Part shown: in pieces, positions 31,602 to 39,396 of the stretch
Layout of the letters: each line of letters starts with the position of its first letter
Position numbering within the stretch: position 1 is the stretch's first letter
Assembly: GCA_016195405.1 (NCBI GenBank)
Contig: JACPZP010000104.1
Span: 1 to 43,653 of the forward strand
Length of the DNA stretch: 43,653 nucleotides
DNA from: Planctomycetota bacterium
Lineage (GTDB): Bacteria > Planctomycetota > Planctomycetia > Gemmatales > Gemmataceae
Direction: 5' to 3'
Position numbers and translations under genes: made by a program
The notes under the pieces: model-generated
Told to the model about the DNA's origin: nothing
What the model saw: only the letters and a program-made list of their open reading frames with translations
The model's database searches: none

Positions 31602-31639
31602 CGTTTCGCGCTCGCAAGGCGTTCTGCGAGCGCGAAACG
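31602..31639. terminator. 15-bp perfect hairpin between convergent genes
   Basis: cgtttcgcgctcgca (31602-31616) pairs exactly with 31625-31639 across an 8-base loop. It starts about 10 bases after the DUF1501 stop and ends 22 bases before the WD40 stop. There is no T-run after either arm, so it may be a repeat-type element acting as a two-way barrier, not a classical intrinsic terminator. Confidence 0.6.
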
Positions 31640-31660
31640 CAAGCGGCAGACATCCCAACC

Positions 31661-34126
31661 CTACCTGAGAACCAGCTCTGCGATGTCCATCACGAGCGCC
31701 GTGGCATCGGCCAAACCGACCGCGAGGCGGCGGCCGTCCGGTGCAAACGCCGACAGGCGAATGTTCGCGCCGGGCCGCTCCACCGTTAGGCGCACTTCGC
31801 CGGTTGCCAATTCATAGATGCGCAGAGCGCCGTCCGGTGCGGCCACCACGAAGGACTTGCCATCGGGCGACCAGGCCGCGGCATCACGGCTGGCGTTCCA
31901 ATCGGAGTTCTTGGGAGAACCGCGCGGAACCACGAGCGTATGCACCAGCCGCCGGGAGGCGACCGACCAAACCTCCAGCACTCGCTCCCATCGGGCATTC
32001 GGCACGCTGTAAATCAGAAGATAATTTAGGTTTGGACTAAGGACCGTCACACCGGAGATCGGGTCTCCTCTCGGCGGAAAGCGCCTTGCCTCTTTGCCGC
32101 TCACTACATCGATGAGGGCAATGCCTCCGTCCTTCTGCGCGACCCCCAAGGTTGAACCATCCCGACTCAGGGCGCCAGGTCCGGCAGTTCCCGGCACGTG
32201 AATGCCTTTTTCTAGGGAGCGCTTGCGCTCGGCGTCGTCGATAGCCATCCGTTCCGTCTTGGAAAGCGTGGAATGCTCGAAAAGCGCCTTGCCGGACTTG
32301 ACCCCGAAGCCGCGCAGAAAGCCGTCGTCGCCCCAGGAGATCAGTTGCCCGGCGCCCGTGAACGCGAGTTGGCGCTCGTCCCCATAAGGTCCGTGCCCGG
32401 GCAGCTTGGCTGATTCCTTGCCGGTAGCAGTTTCCCAAAGACGAACCGTGTCGTCCATTGCGGACGTTGCGATCGACTTGCCGTCCGGCGAGAAGGCCAG
32501 AGCGCGAACCCAATCATGGTCCAGGCGTAGGATGTGAAGCTGCTTGCCGCTCCACGCGTCCCAAAGCCGTGCCGTGCCGTCGCCGCCGGCCGTCGCGAGC
32601 AGATCGCCGCTGGGAGAAAGAGCCAACGTCCAGATGTCCGCGAAATGGCCTTGGGCGGTCGCGCGCAGCTTGCCTGTGTCCAATTCCCAGATCAAAGCAA
32701 TTTGCTCGCGAATGGCGGCCAAGGATTTTCCGTCGTCCGAGAAGGCGAGCGTGGTGTGACCGTGGACCGGCAATCCCGGAAACGAGAGTTCCCGTCTAAG
32801 TTTTTCCGTTTCAAGGTCCCACACCGTGATGGTGTCGCCTTTGGAGTTCGCGGCGGCCAGCAGCTTGCCGTCGCGTGAAAGCACGGGATTTTGGAGACAT
32901 TGGCCCTTCCTGGAACTCTCGAAGCGGCGCAGTAAACGACCCGTCGCGACCTCCCAAATGCAAACGTCGTCTTCGTGTTCGGCCGTGGTCGCCAGAATCT
33001 TGCCGTCGAGTGAGAAATGTTGGCACTCGAAACCATGCTTGCTCGGCGTCGTAATGAGGATCGGTTGCTTGCCGCTCTGCCATGCCCAAAGGTAAAGATT
33101 AAGATCCCATTTGCGAATATCGCACGCCTGCCGCCTGTTGTTGACGGTCACGGCAAGCAAGGTTTGGTCATCCGGCAGGACGCATGCACGCGTAAACTCT
33201 TTGTCTCCGTAGACGAATTGTCCCGCTTTCTTAACCGAAGGCCACTCCCAGATGGTGACGGTCGAGTCGGCGCCATCGACGGACAGAGTGACGAGGAGCT
33301 TTTCATTCGGCGAGAGCGCCGGCCGATACGAATTGCGATCCAAGCGCCGAAGTTCCTTGCCCGTCCTCGCATCCAACACTTGCGCGTAGCCGCTGCCCGA
33401 AACGAGGAGCTGCTTTTGGTCCTTTGTGAACTGCACGTACCCGACGCCAGGCGCGTTGGCGCGAAATCGTCTCGTTCCCATCCTCGCGACGACGCCCGCC
33501 GGCAACGGTTCGCCGTCCAAGTCTGTCTCCTTGTGAGTGGGCGATAGGCGTGGCCGTGACGGCGGCCCCTGTGCAAGACGGTCCAAAGATTCCTTGGCCT
33601 GCCGCGTCAGTCCCGCCGAAGGAGCGCCTTGCGCCCAATGCTTGAGGAGCGCGCGTGCGCCGTCGTTGCCGATCCGTTCCAATACTTCCACCGCTCGAAT
33701 TGCCCGCAAATGCTCAGGATCTTTGCAGAGACCGACAGGCCGGAACAAAAGGGTCTCGATGCGCCGTTGCGTTTCCAGCGGCAGGTCCTTTTTCAGGGCG
33801 CGCTGTAAATCGTCTTCCGCGAGCACGCCGAGTTTTTCCAGGGCACGCGTGGCTTGGGAGCGCACGGCGAATTGGTCGCTGTTCAAGTCTTCGATGAGCG
33901 GTTCGATGCGTATAACGTCCGCCGGCTTGACCGGACCAAGATTCTTGTCGAGGAAAAGAACGGCGGCGTCTGGATTCTTTACAAAGCTCCAGAGGGCGCG
34001 ATACGCTTGAACGCCGTCCGTTTCGCTCAATTCCCGCCACCATGATTGGAACGCTTCGGGCGAAGGGTCATCCGCCGGTGCGCCCAATAACGCGGCAGCA
34101 AGTGCTCCGAGCAGAAGGGAAAGCAT
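31661..34126 (-). CDS. Exported WD40-repeat protein with HEAT-like N-terminal domain
   Basis: An 821-residue protein. The leader MLSLLLGALAAALLGAPADD suggests export. Residues about 75-190 are helical repeats (IEPLIEDLNSDQFAVRSQAT; AIRAVEVLERIGNDGARALL). From about 225 to 815 there are many WD40 blades, e.g. VWDLETEKLRRELSFPG, LALSPSGDLLATAGGDGTAR, LWDAWSGKQ, LAFSPDGKSIATSAMDD and WSPDGKSFVVAAPDGALRIY. The count suggests two beta-propellers. This architecture is frequent in Gemmata-type genomes; such proteins are scaffolds, and no enzyme motif is present. It is divergent from the methyltransferase gene (142 bases between starts) and convergent with DUF1501. Confidence 0.9.
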   Translation of the reverse strand: MLSLLLGALAAALLGAPADDPSPEAFQSWWRELSETDGVQAYRALWSFVKNPDAAVLFLDKNLGPVKPADVIRIEPLIEDLNSDQFAVRSQATRALEKLGVLAEDDLQRALKKDLPLETQRRIETLLFRPVGLCKDPEHLRAIRAVEVLERIGNDGARALLKHWAQGAPSAGLTRQAKESLDRLAQGPPSRPRLSPTHKETDLDGEPLPAGVVARMGTRRFRANAPGVGYVQFTKDQKQLLVSGSGYAQVLDARTGKELRRLDRNSYRPALSPNEKLLVTLSVDGADSTVTIWEWPSVKKAGQFVYGDKEFTRACVLPDDQTLLAVTVNNRRQACDIRKWDLNLYLWAWQSGKQPILITTPSKHGFECQHFSLDGKILATTAEHEDDVCIWEVATGRLLRRFESSRKGQCLQNPVLSRDGKLLAAANSKGDTITVWDLETEKLRRELSFPGLPVHGHTTLAFSDDGKSLAAIREQIALIWELDTGKLRATAQGHFADIWTLALSPSGDLLATAGGDGTARLWDAWSGKQLHILRLDHDWVRALAFSPDGKSIATSAMDDTVRLWETATGKESAKLPGHGPYGDERQLAFTGAGQLISWGDDGFLRGFGVKSGKALFEHSTLSKTERMAIDDAERKRSLEKGIHVPGTAGPGALSRDGSTLGVAQKDGGIALIDVVSGKEARRFPPRGDPISGVTVLSPNLNYLLIYSVPNARWERVLEVWSVASRRLVHTLVVPRGSPKNSDWNASRDAAAWSPDGKSFVVAAPDGALRIYELATGEVRLTVERPGANIRLSAFAPDGRRLAVGLADATALVMDIAELVLR

Positions 34127-34267
34127 GACAAGCCCTCGCGGAGTCCTGAATTGGGAATAATCCCACTATGGTCGTGTCGGCCGCGTATTGCAACGACAAT
34201 TCCCGGATGGGCATGGCGTCCACTGCCCGTTTGGAGTCTAATACGTTTAGCTTCGTGGAGTTATTAC

Positions 34268-35008
34268 GTGAATTACGCTTGGTTGCTAATAGGCTTCGCG
34301 GCTTCTCTCGCATCGAGCGGCTCTGCCGGCGACGACAAAAAGCCTGAGCCGAAGAACGACAAGTACGAAATCCGCAAAGAGCACGATCCCAACGGGACCG
34401 GCAAGTTCTACATGGGCCGGGAGATCGCCCAGGTCATGAGTCATCTGGGCGCCAACTGGCTGGAACGTCCCGAGCGCGAAAAAGAAGAACATACTTCGAA
34501 GCTGCTGCCGCCTCTCAAGATCAAGAAGGGCGATGTGGTGGCCGACGTCGGCGCCGGCAGCGGCTACTACACGATCAAGCTGGCCGAGATCGTCGGTCCC
34601 AAGGGAAAGGTCTACGCCATCGACATCCAGCCCGAAATGCTGGCGATGATCAAGAACCGCATGAAAGGCGCGAAGATCGAGAACATCGAGTTGGTTCAGA
34701 ACAACGAAAAGGCAACGAAGCTGCCCGCCAACTCCGTCGATCTGATCCTCTTAGTCGACGTCTACCACGAGTTCTCACATCCGCACGAAATGACCGTCGA
34801 CATGGTCAAGGCGCTCAAAGTCGGCGGTCGCATGGTGTTCGTCGAGTTTCGGCTTGAAGACGAGAAGGTGCCGATCTTGGTCGTGCATCGCATGTCCGAA
34901 AAACAAGTCAAGAAAGAGATGGAAGGACACGCGCTCAAACACGTCGAGACCATGAGCCAACTACCCTGGCAGCACATCATCATCTTCCAAAAGGTGGCGA
35001 AGAAGTGA
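34268..35008 (+). CDS. Exported class I SAM-dependent methyltransferase-like protein
   Basis: A 246-residue protein starting at GTG 34268, with GGAG 8 bases before it. Motif I VVADVGAGSGYYTIKLA (about 90-106), VYAIDIQPEMLA (motif II), LILLVDVYHEFSHP and LKVGGRMVFVEFR (post-motifs) are intact, so SAM binding is expected. The first 22 residues (YAWLLIGFAASLASSGSAG) look like a signal peptide, which is odd for an enzyme that needs cytosolic SAM. The block REIAQVMSHLGANWLERPER is shared with a known group of putatively exported methyltransferases. The substrate is unknown. The gene is followed by an inverted-repeat element and the csrA terminator. Confidence 0.85.
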   Translation: MNYAWLLIGFAASLASSGSAGDDKKPEPKNDKYEIRKEHDPNGTGKFYMGREIAQVMSHLGANWLERPEREKEEHTSKLLPPLKIKKGDVVADVGAGSGYYTIKLAEIVGPKGKVYAIDIQPEMLAMIKNRMKGAKIENIELVQNNEKATKLPANSVDLILLVDVYHEFSHPHEMTVDMVKALKVGGRMVFVEFRLEDEKVPILVVHRMSEKQVKKEMEGHALKHVETMSQLPWQHIIIFQKVAKK

Positions 35009-35041
35009 ACCACGGATTCCAAGGCAAGTGGAGAAGAGGTA

Positions 35042-35157
35042 ACCACGGATTTCACGGATCACACGGATGGGAGAAGGAAGGGATCAGGAATTGACGGTTG
35101 TACTCCTTCAATCCTTCTTCGATCCTTCTTATCCGTGTTATCCGTGTAATCCGTGGC
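35042..35157. repeat. ccacggat-type inverted repeat
   Basis: accacggatttcacggatcacacggat (35042-35068) is inverted at 35131-35157 with three mismatches over 27 bases, with a purine-rich, then pyrimidine-rich, spacer (gaaggaagggatc / gatccttcttc) that can also pair. A short extra copy, accacggatt, lies at 35009-35018. The same ccacggattacacggat words recur in intergenic DNA of many environmental bacteria. It stands between convergent genes. Confidence 0.7.
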
Positions 35158-35170
35158 TAAAAAAACGACG

Positions 35171-35200
35171 AAAAAAGCCCGCGAGTTGCCTCGCGGGCTT
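35171..35200 (-). terminator. Intrinsic terminator of csrA
   Basis: On the minus strand an 11-bp perfect stem (aagcccgcgag / ctcgcgggctt, 35200-35175) with a 4-base loop is followed by a run of six T (35176-35171), the classic Rho-independent form. It lies 68 bases after the csrA stop. Confidence 0.85.
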
Positions 35201-35267
35201 GGGGTGTTCCTAAGGGGGCTGGGAACCGTGAAGGCTTTGCCTTCGCGATCCCCACCCCCAGATTGAT

Positions 35268-35480
35268 TCAGCTCTTCGCGGTCAACACCGGCTTTTCGAC
35301 GGCCACGGCCGGGGCGGGCGCGGGCTTGCCCGCTGCAATCAGCTCCTGCCGGAAGATCGGCACGTCGCGAGGGGCTTCAATGCCCAGGCGAATCTTGCCC
35401 CGGTCGATGTCCACCACGGTGATGCAGATGTTGTCGTTGATGTAGATCTTCTCACCCAGTTTGCGGCTCAGAACCAACAT
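35268..35480 (-). CDS. csrA: Carbon storage regulator CsrA
   Basis: A 70-residue dimeric RNA-binding protein that controls translation by binding GGA-containing leaders. The family core is clear: MLVLSRKLGEKIYINDNICI, then VVDIDRGKIRLGIEAPRDV and PIFRQEL. Beyond residue 50 is an Ala/Pro-rich tail (AGKPAPAPAVAVEKP), slightly longer than in E. coli. GGAGG stands about 8 bases before ATG 35480. It is an independent unit with its own terminator. In planctomycetes csrA often stands away from flagellar genes, as here. Confidence 0.95.
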   Translation of the reverse strand: MLVLSRKLGEKIYINDNICITVVDIDRGKIRLGIEAPRDVPIFRQELIAAGKPAPAPAVAVEKPVLTAKS

Positions 35481-35799
35481 TGTCGCTGCCCTCCTTCGAG
35501 CGAGGCCGATTTGGTCTGCTGAGCAATTCTACGCCACGAATCGCAGAAACCAGTCCAAACCCGGCCGTTATTCCTCTTTGAAGGCCCTCTCGATCAAGCA
35601 ATTTCGATACCAAGCGCACGCCCGACATGTCCGCTGCCTTGCCGGTGTCATCGCAAACACCTTGCCGCCTTAACCGTAGAAACTTTAATGAAAAGGACAG
35701 TGCGCCGGGCTTTCGGCGTCGTCTTGATGCCAAAACGATGCGCCGGCGGCGTCGGTGTAAACTTTCTGAACAAGGACACTTTGACACGGCCGTCAAGAG
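35481..35799. other. Divergent intergenic region, csrA to UvrC-like gene
   Basis: No supported gene is present in these 319 bases. A long minus-strand frame crosses the stretch, but it overlaps the csrA start out of phase and lacks family similarity. ttgacacggccgtcaa (35781-35796) just before the UvrC-like start has TTGAC/GTCAA arms around a CGGCCG core and might be an operator or part of a promoter. No other structure is seen. Confidence 0.4.
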
Positions 35800-37032
35800 A
35801 TGTGTATGGAAAGGCTGTTCCCGGCAGGATGCTTCATCGATTTCGGCCCGCTTCACCTGGATTCTTCGGGGTCGATTCCGCCCAGCCACCGGATTCACGG
35901 CGCCACGCCGGCCAAGCTTCGCGCGGAGCTTCGGGTCCTCTGTCCCCGCAAAGCCGGCGTTTACGGCATGGTCGATTCGAACGGTGAGCTTCTTTACGTG
36001 GGCAAAGCCAAGAACCTGCGGGTGCGGCTTCAAAGTTACTTCCGCAAACGGGGCCGCCCAGCGAAGGCCGGCAAGATAATCCGCCGCACAACCACCGTCG
36101 TTTGGGAAGTTCAACCGGGAGAATTCGCAGCCCTCCTGCGTGAATTGGAATTGATCCGCCGCTGGCGTCCGCGGGGGAATGTCCAAGGGCAGCCGCTCCG
36201 GCGTAAGCACGCCTTCATCTGCCTTGGACGGCGTCCCGCCCCTTATGTTTTTCTTCATCAGAAGCCGCCCAAAACAGCCCTAGCCGTCTTTGGTCCGGTG
36301 CCAATGAACTTGTGGGCGGGTGAGGCCGTAAGGCGGCTCAACGATCTCTTCCGCTTGCGCGATTGTCCGCAAAAGCAAGAGATGATTTTCCCGGATCAAC
36401 GCGCGTTGTTCACTCTGGGTCAGCCCGGCGCCACGGCCGGCCTGTCCAACGTGATGGCAATTCCGCCGGGCTGCATGCGCTTTGATCTTGGGAGTTGCCT
36501 GGGACCATGCACGGGGACCTGCGCCCGCAGGGATTACCAGACCCAGGTCAAGGCCGCTCGCTCTTTCCTCGAAGGCAAGGATCGCGCAGCTCTCACGAAC
36601 CTGGAACGGGAGATGCACCTGGCCGCGGCGGCTCAGGAATTCGAGCGCGCCGGCGTCTTGCGCGATAAATGGCGGGCGCTGGCTTGGTTGACCACCCGCC
36701 TCGACAGGCTGCGTGAGACCCGCCAGCGCCTATCATTCGCTTATCCGCAGGGGGAGCGGTGGTACTTGATCCACGGCGGCCGCACGATCCGGGCCATCCC
36801 AGCGCCGCACGATCGGGAATCCGCACTGGAAGCCAGCGCGCTGCTTCGAGCGATCTATTCGCGACTGGGGAACTCGGAATTGCTCGAATCGTACGAGCAC
36901 ATGGACGGAGTCATGTTGGTGTCAGCGTGGTTCCGCAAGCATCCGGGCGAACTGAAACGCACGCTGGCGCCGGAACAGGCATTGGCGAAGTGCTTGAAAC
37001 TAACTGCGGGAAATCAGAGCCGCGCCCGTTAG
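35800..37032 (+). CDS. Stand-alone GIY-YIG nuclease of UvrC N-terminal type
   Basis: A 410-residue protein. The GIY-YIG domain is at about 50-125: KAGVYGMVD, then LLYVGKAKNLRVRL with the catalytic Arg/Tyr set and a glutamate in FAALLRELELIRRWRPR. The UvrC-specific segment GCMRFDLGSCLGPCTGTC and a UVR-like helix (LEREMHLAAAAQEFERAG) follow. The C-terminal RNase-H-like and HhH domains of full UvrC are missing, as in E. coli Cho, so only the 3' incision of UV-type lesions would be expected. It is longer than Cho (about 295 aa). The first 45 residues are not conserved-looking; ATG 35806 or a later codon may be the true start. A large nested hairpin covers its stop codon. Confidence 0.82.
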   Translation: MCMERLFPAGCFIDFGPLHLDSSGSIPPSHRIHGATPAKLRAELRVLCPRKAGVYGMVDSNGELLYVGKAKNLRVRLQSYFRKRGRPAKAGKIIRRTTTVVWEVQPGEFAALLRELELIRRWRPRGNVQGQPLRRKHAFICLGRRPAPYVFLHQKPPKTALAVFGPVPMNLWAGEAVRRLNDLFRLRDCPQKQEMIFPDQRALFTLGQPGATAGLSNVMAIPPGCMRFDLGSCLGPCTGTCARRDYQTQVKAARSFLEGKDRAALTNLEREMHLAAAAQEFERAGVLRDKWRALAWLTTRLDRLRETRQRLSFAYPQGERWYLIHGGRTIRAIPAPHDRESALEASALLRAIYSRLGNSELLESYEHMDGVMLVSAWFRKHPGELKRTLAPEQALAKCLKLTAGNQSRAR

Positions 37033-37073
37033 GAAGCGGGCCGTAAAACCGCTTCCAGACGGGCGCGGCTCTG
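37015..37073. terminator. Nested double hairpin over the UvrC-like stop codon
   Basis: The outer arms 37015-37029 (cagagccgcgcccgt) and 37059-37073 are perfect complements. The inner arms gaagcgg (37033-37039) and ccgcttc (37049-37055) are also perfect. The outer left arm encodes the last residues (QSRAR) of the UvrC-like protein. The structure ends 6 bases before the convergent exbD stop and could terminate both transcripts. Confidence 0.8.
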
Positions 37074-37078
37074 ATGGC

Positions 37079-37726
37079 TTACTTCTTCAAGTAATGAATG
37101 GTGTGCACGCCGGCGCCTTTGGCGGCGTCTTGAATTGCAATGACCATGCCCCAACTCACCTCGCTCGCGTCGAGCAGCATCTCGGTCTTGCGGATCTCGC
37201 CTTGAACATAGGGCCTAATCGCACGGGTGAGCAGGTCTTGATCGACGGTCTTGCCGTCCGCGGCCAACACTTGAATGGGTTGATTTTCCAGGCGCAAAAC
37301 AGGCTTGCTCGCGGCGTCCTGATACACTTGTAGCCGGATCATGCGTTCCTTCACATCTTTGGCAGTCACCACGCGCGGATTCTTGCTTTCAGCCTTAACC
37401 GCAGGCAGCGGCACGACTTTCTGCACCACGGCGCCATAGGTCGTGGTCAAGATGAAGAAAATGAGCAGCACCAGGCACACGTCGATAAGGGCGGTCATGT
37501 CGAGATGGGTGCCTTCGTCGTGCTTTCTCGACGGGGGCGCCTCGACTTCCTCAGCGATTTCCGCGAGTTGGGGATGATTCTCAATGGCCGTCCACGCCGG
37601 CTCGCCGGGGGCTTTGACTTCGTCCGTGGTCGCCCATTGGCCGTCGCGCAGACCTTCGACAATCTGCCCGAGCGACAGATCGGGGATCGAGCGCGGAGAG
37701 CCTTGTTGGCGCAATTGCCAAGCCAT
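37079..37726 (-). CDS. ExbD/TolR-family protein with long cytosolic N-terminus (second copy)
   Basis: A 215-residue subunit of a proton-driven motor. Residues 1-60 form a compact domain (LSLGQIVEGLRDGQWATTDE, GEPAWTAIENHPQLAEIAEE) resembling GYF_2-type modules; usual ExbD proteins have only about 20 residues here. The single membrane helix at about 75-95 (LDMTALIDVCLVLLIFFILT) carries the functional Asp82. The periplasmic part (about 97-215) contains LRLENQPIQVLAADG and LLDASEVSWGMVIAIQDAAK, the peptidoglycan- or partner-binding fold of TolR/ExbD. It is one base downstream of the other exbD, so the two are co-translated. No TonB or TolA is in the window. Confidence 0.85.
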   Translation of the reverse strand: MAWQLRQQGSPRSIPDLSLGQIVEGLRDGQWATTDEVKAPGEPAWTAIENHPQLAEIAEEVEAPPSRKHDEGTHLDMTALIDVCLVLLIFFILTTTYGAVVQKVVPLPAVKAESKNPRVVTAKDVKERMIRLQVYQDAASKPVLRLENQPIQVLAADGKTVDQDLLTRAIRPYVQGEIRKTEMLLDASEVSWGMVIAIQDAAKGAGVHTIHYLKK

Positions 37727-37727
37727 T

Positions 37728-38492
37728 TCACTTTTCCGGTTCGCTGACTTCGCCGGTCACCGAGAGGGCCAGCTTCTTTTGGCGTTTCGCATTGAGCCGG
37801 CCTTCGAGGTTTTGCAGGTCGTTGGTGATGCTTTTGATCGTCTCGATGGGCAAATCACGGTCGGCGCGCAGACGGATTCGCACCTCGCCGGCGCCGTTCT
37901 CAACCTGCTTGGCCAGCGTGTCGAGCAGCGTCGCAACTTCCGTCGTTGGAGCGAGGAGTTGCTTCTTGTCGAATCCCAGGCTGTACCATGGCAGCAGCTT
38001 GCCGCGCTCGTCCTTCTCCATGAAACCGGAGCGGCTCTTGGGCTCGATGCCGACCCAGTAAGAACCTTCCGCAATGATGTCGAGCTTGTGGCGGGCGGCA
38101 GGTGTATTGATGTTCGCGAAGACGCCGGAGCTGATCGAAGCCGTCATCATGAAGAAGATCAACAAGACGAGGCTGATGTCGATGAGCGGAATCATGTCGA
38201 CATCCTCGTCTTCTTCCTCCGTGCGCGTCGGGATGTCGAAACCAAGATCGACCGGCTCGAGCGCTTCGGCCTGGTCGTCGGCCGCTACCGGAGCGGGTTG
38301 CGGCAGATAGGGAGCAAACACCGGCACCTTGTCGAGCGCATGCCAGGTCTTGCCGCCGGCGAGTCGAACCCGGTCCTCGGGCAGCACACGCCCCTGCATG
38401 AGCCAATCGGTCACCACGGCGAACGGAACTTCACGGTAGACCGTGTTGATCTCGACGATCCAAACGTCCAGAAGTCGTTTCTTATCCGCCAT
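37728..38492 (-). CDS. ExbD/TolR-family protein with GYF-like N-terminus (first copy)
   Basis: A 254-residue protein starting at ATG 38492. The N-terminal module at about 8-62 (WIVEINTVYREVPFAVVTDW, LAGGKTWHALDKVPVFAPY) resembles GYF_2 domains and the N-terminus of the next gene. An acidic linker follows (TEEEDEDVD). The membrane helix at about 100-120 (MIPLIDISLVLLIFFMMTAS) carries Asp105, the proton-path residue. The periplasmic domain is larger than usual and includes an insert (VGIEPKSRSGFMEKDERGK) before LRADRDLPIETIKSITND. It lies 25 bases after the exbB-like gene. Two unlike ExbD subunits in one operon suggest a hetero-dimer around an ExbB pentamer. Confidence 0.85.
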   Translation of the reverse strand: MADKKRLLDVWIVEINTVYREVPFAVVTDWLMQGRVLPEDRVRLAGGKTWHALDKVPVFAPYLPQPAPVAADDQAEALEPVDLGFDIPTRTEEEDEDVDMIPLIDISLVLLIFFMMTASISSGVFANINTPAARHKLDIIAEGSYWVGIEPKSRSGFMEKDERGKLLPWYSLGFDKKQLLAPTTEVATLLDTLAKQVENGAGEVRIRLRADRDLPIETIKSITNDLQNLEGRLNAKRQKKLALSVTGEVSEPEK

Positions 38493-38517
38493 ACGATCGC
38501 CGCTCGCGGCTTCGCGC

Positions 38518-39222
38518 CTATCTCTTGGCAGCCATGACATCCGAGCTTGATTGGGAGCCAATTTTGACCGTTGCCGCCGTTGCCGATGCCGGCTTCTGGG
38601 CCTGCACGAGGAGCATCAACTTCTGGGCGGCGCTTTTCATTCGCACGTCGAAACTGGCGATCCACGCTTTGAACAAAACGTGTGCGAAGACCAGTGGAAT
38701 TGCCGTCACTAAGCCCAGCGCGGTAGCGAACAAAGCCAGGCCGATGGCGCCCGATTGGCCGGTGATGCCTTCCTTGGATCCCTCGCGGCTAAGGCGTTCG
38801 ATCTCGGAGAACGTGCCGATCATGCTGATTACGGTGCCGAGAAGACCGACCATGGTGGCGATCTTGGCAATGGCCAGGATCACCGGCAGCAGGAAATTCA
38901 GCTCGGGCAGAATTTCCAACTCAATGACGTTGGCCATGGCGCGGCGCATGGCCGCGATTCCCTGGCGCGAAGTCTCCAGACCGGCTACGAACAGCCGCCG
39001 CGGGATCATGCCGGATTGCTCGCGGCACAACCGCAGCGCGCCTTCGACGCCCTCTTTTTGCAGCTTATCCTGCAAAGTCGGCAAAAGCTCACTCATGTTG
39101 GTATTAGCGCCCTGGTTGAGCATGATCCGCCAGATGACCATGGTGATCGCAGACAACGACATGCAAAACATCGGGATGGCGAAATACCAGTCGCGCGTGA
39201 CGAACTTCCAGAATTCTTCCAT
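38518..39222 (-). CDS. MotA/TolQ/ExbB proton channel family protein
   Basis: A 234-residue protein with three membrane helices: about 13-33 (WYFAIPMFCMSLSAITMVI), 110-133 (LPVILAIAKIATMVGLLGTV) and 155-178 (AIGLALFATALGLVTAIPLV). The family hallmark GLLGTVISMIGTF and the following ALFATALGLVTAIP are intact. A cytosolic loop between helices 1 and 2 carries RRAMANVIELEILPE. Together with the two ExbD proteins it should form a proton-motive-force-driven motor in the cytoplasmic membrane, feeding an outer-layer or gliding-type process that cannot be named from the window. It is first in the operon. Confidence 0.9.
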   Translation of the reverse strand: MEEFWKFVTRDWYFAIPMFCMSLSAITMVIWRIMLNQGANTNMSELLPTLQDKLQKEGVEGALRLCREQSGMIPRRLFVAGLETSRQGIAAMRRAMANVIELEILPELNFLLPVILAIAKIATMVGLLGTVISMIGTFSEIERLSREGSKEGITGQSGAIGLALFATALGLVTAIPLVFAHVLFKAWIASFDVRMKSAAQKLMLLVQAQKPASATAATVKIGSQSSSDVMAAKR

Positions 39223-39396
39223 GAGAGATTCCCAAAAAACGAGCGCAAGCCTGCACGGGTGGACCGTTCTTAATGTAAGGGAGACCGCCCGCGATTAAAA
39301 TCCCGAAATGCGCGTTTTCCCGCTAGCCTTAGCCTCAAGTCTTCGTGGTAAGATTCAAGAGCTTCAAACTTCTGACTGCCCGAACGAGGTGACATC

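Noticed and set aside
35452..36258. 268-codon minus-strand frame over csrA start and the UvrC-like gene
   Set aside because: Out of phase with csrA and antisense to clear GIY-YIG motifs.
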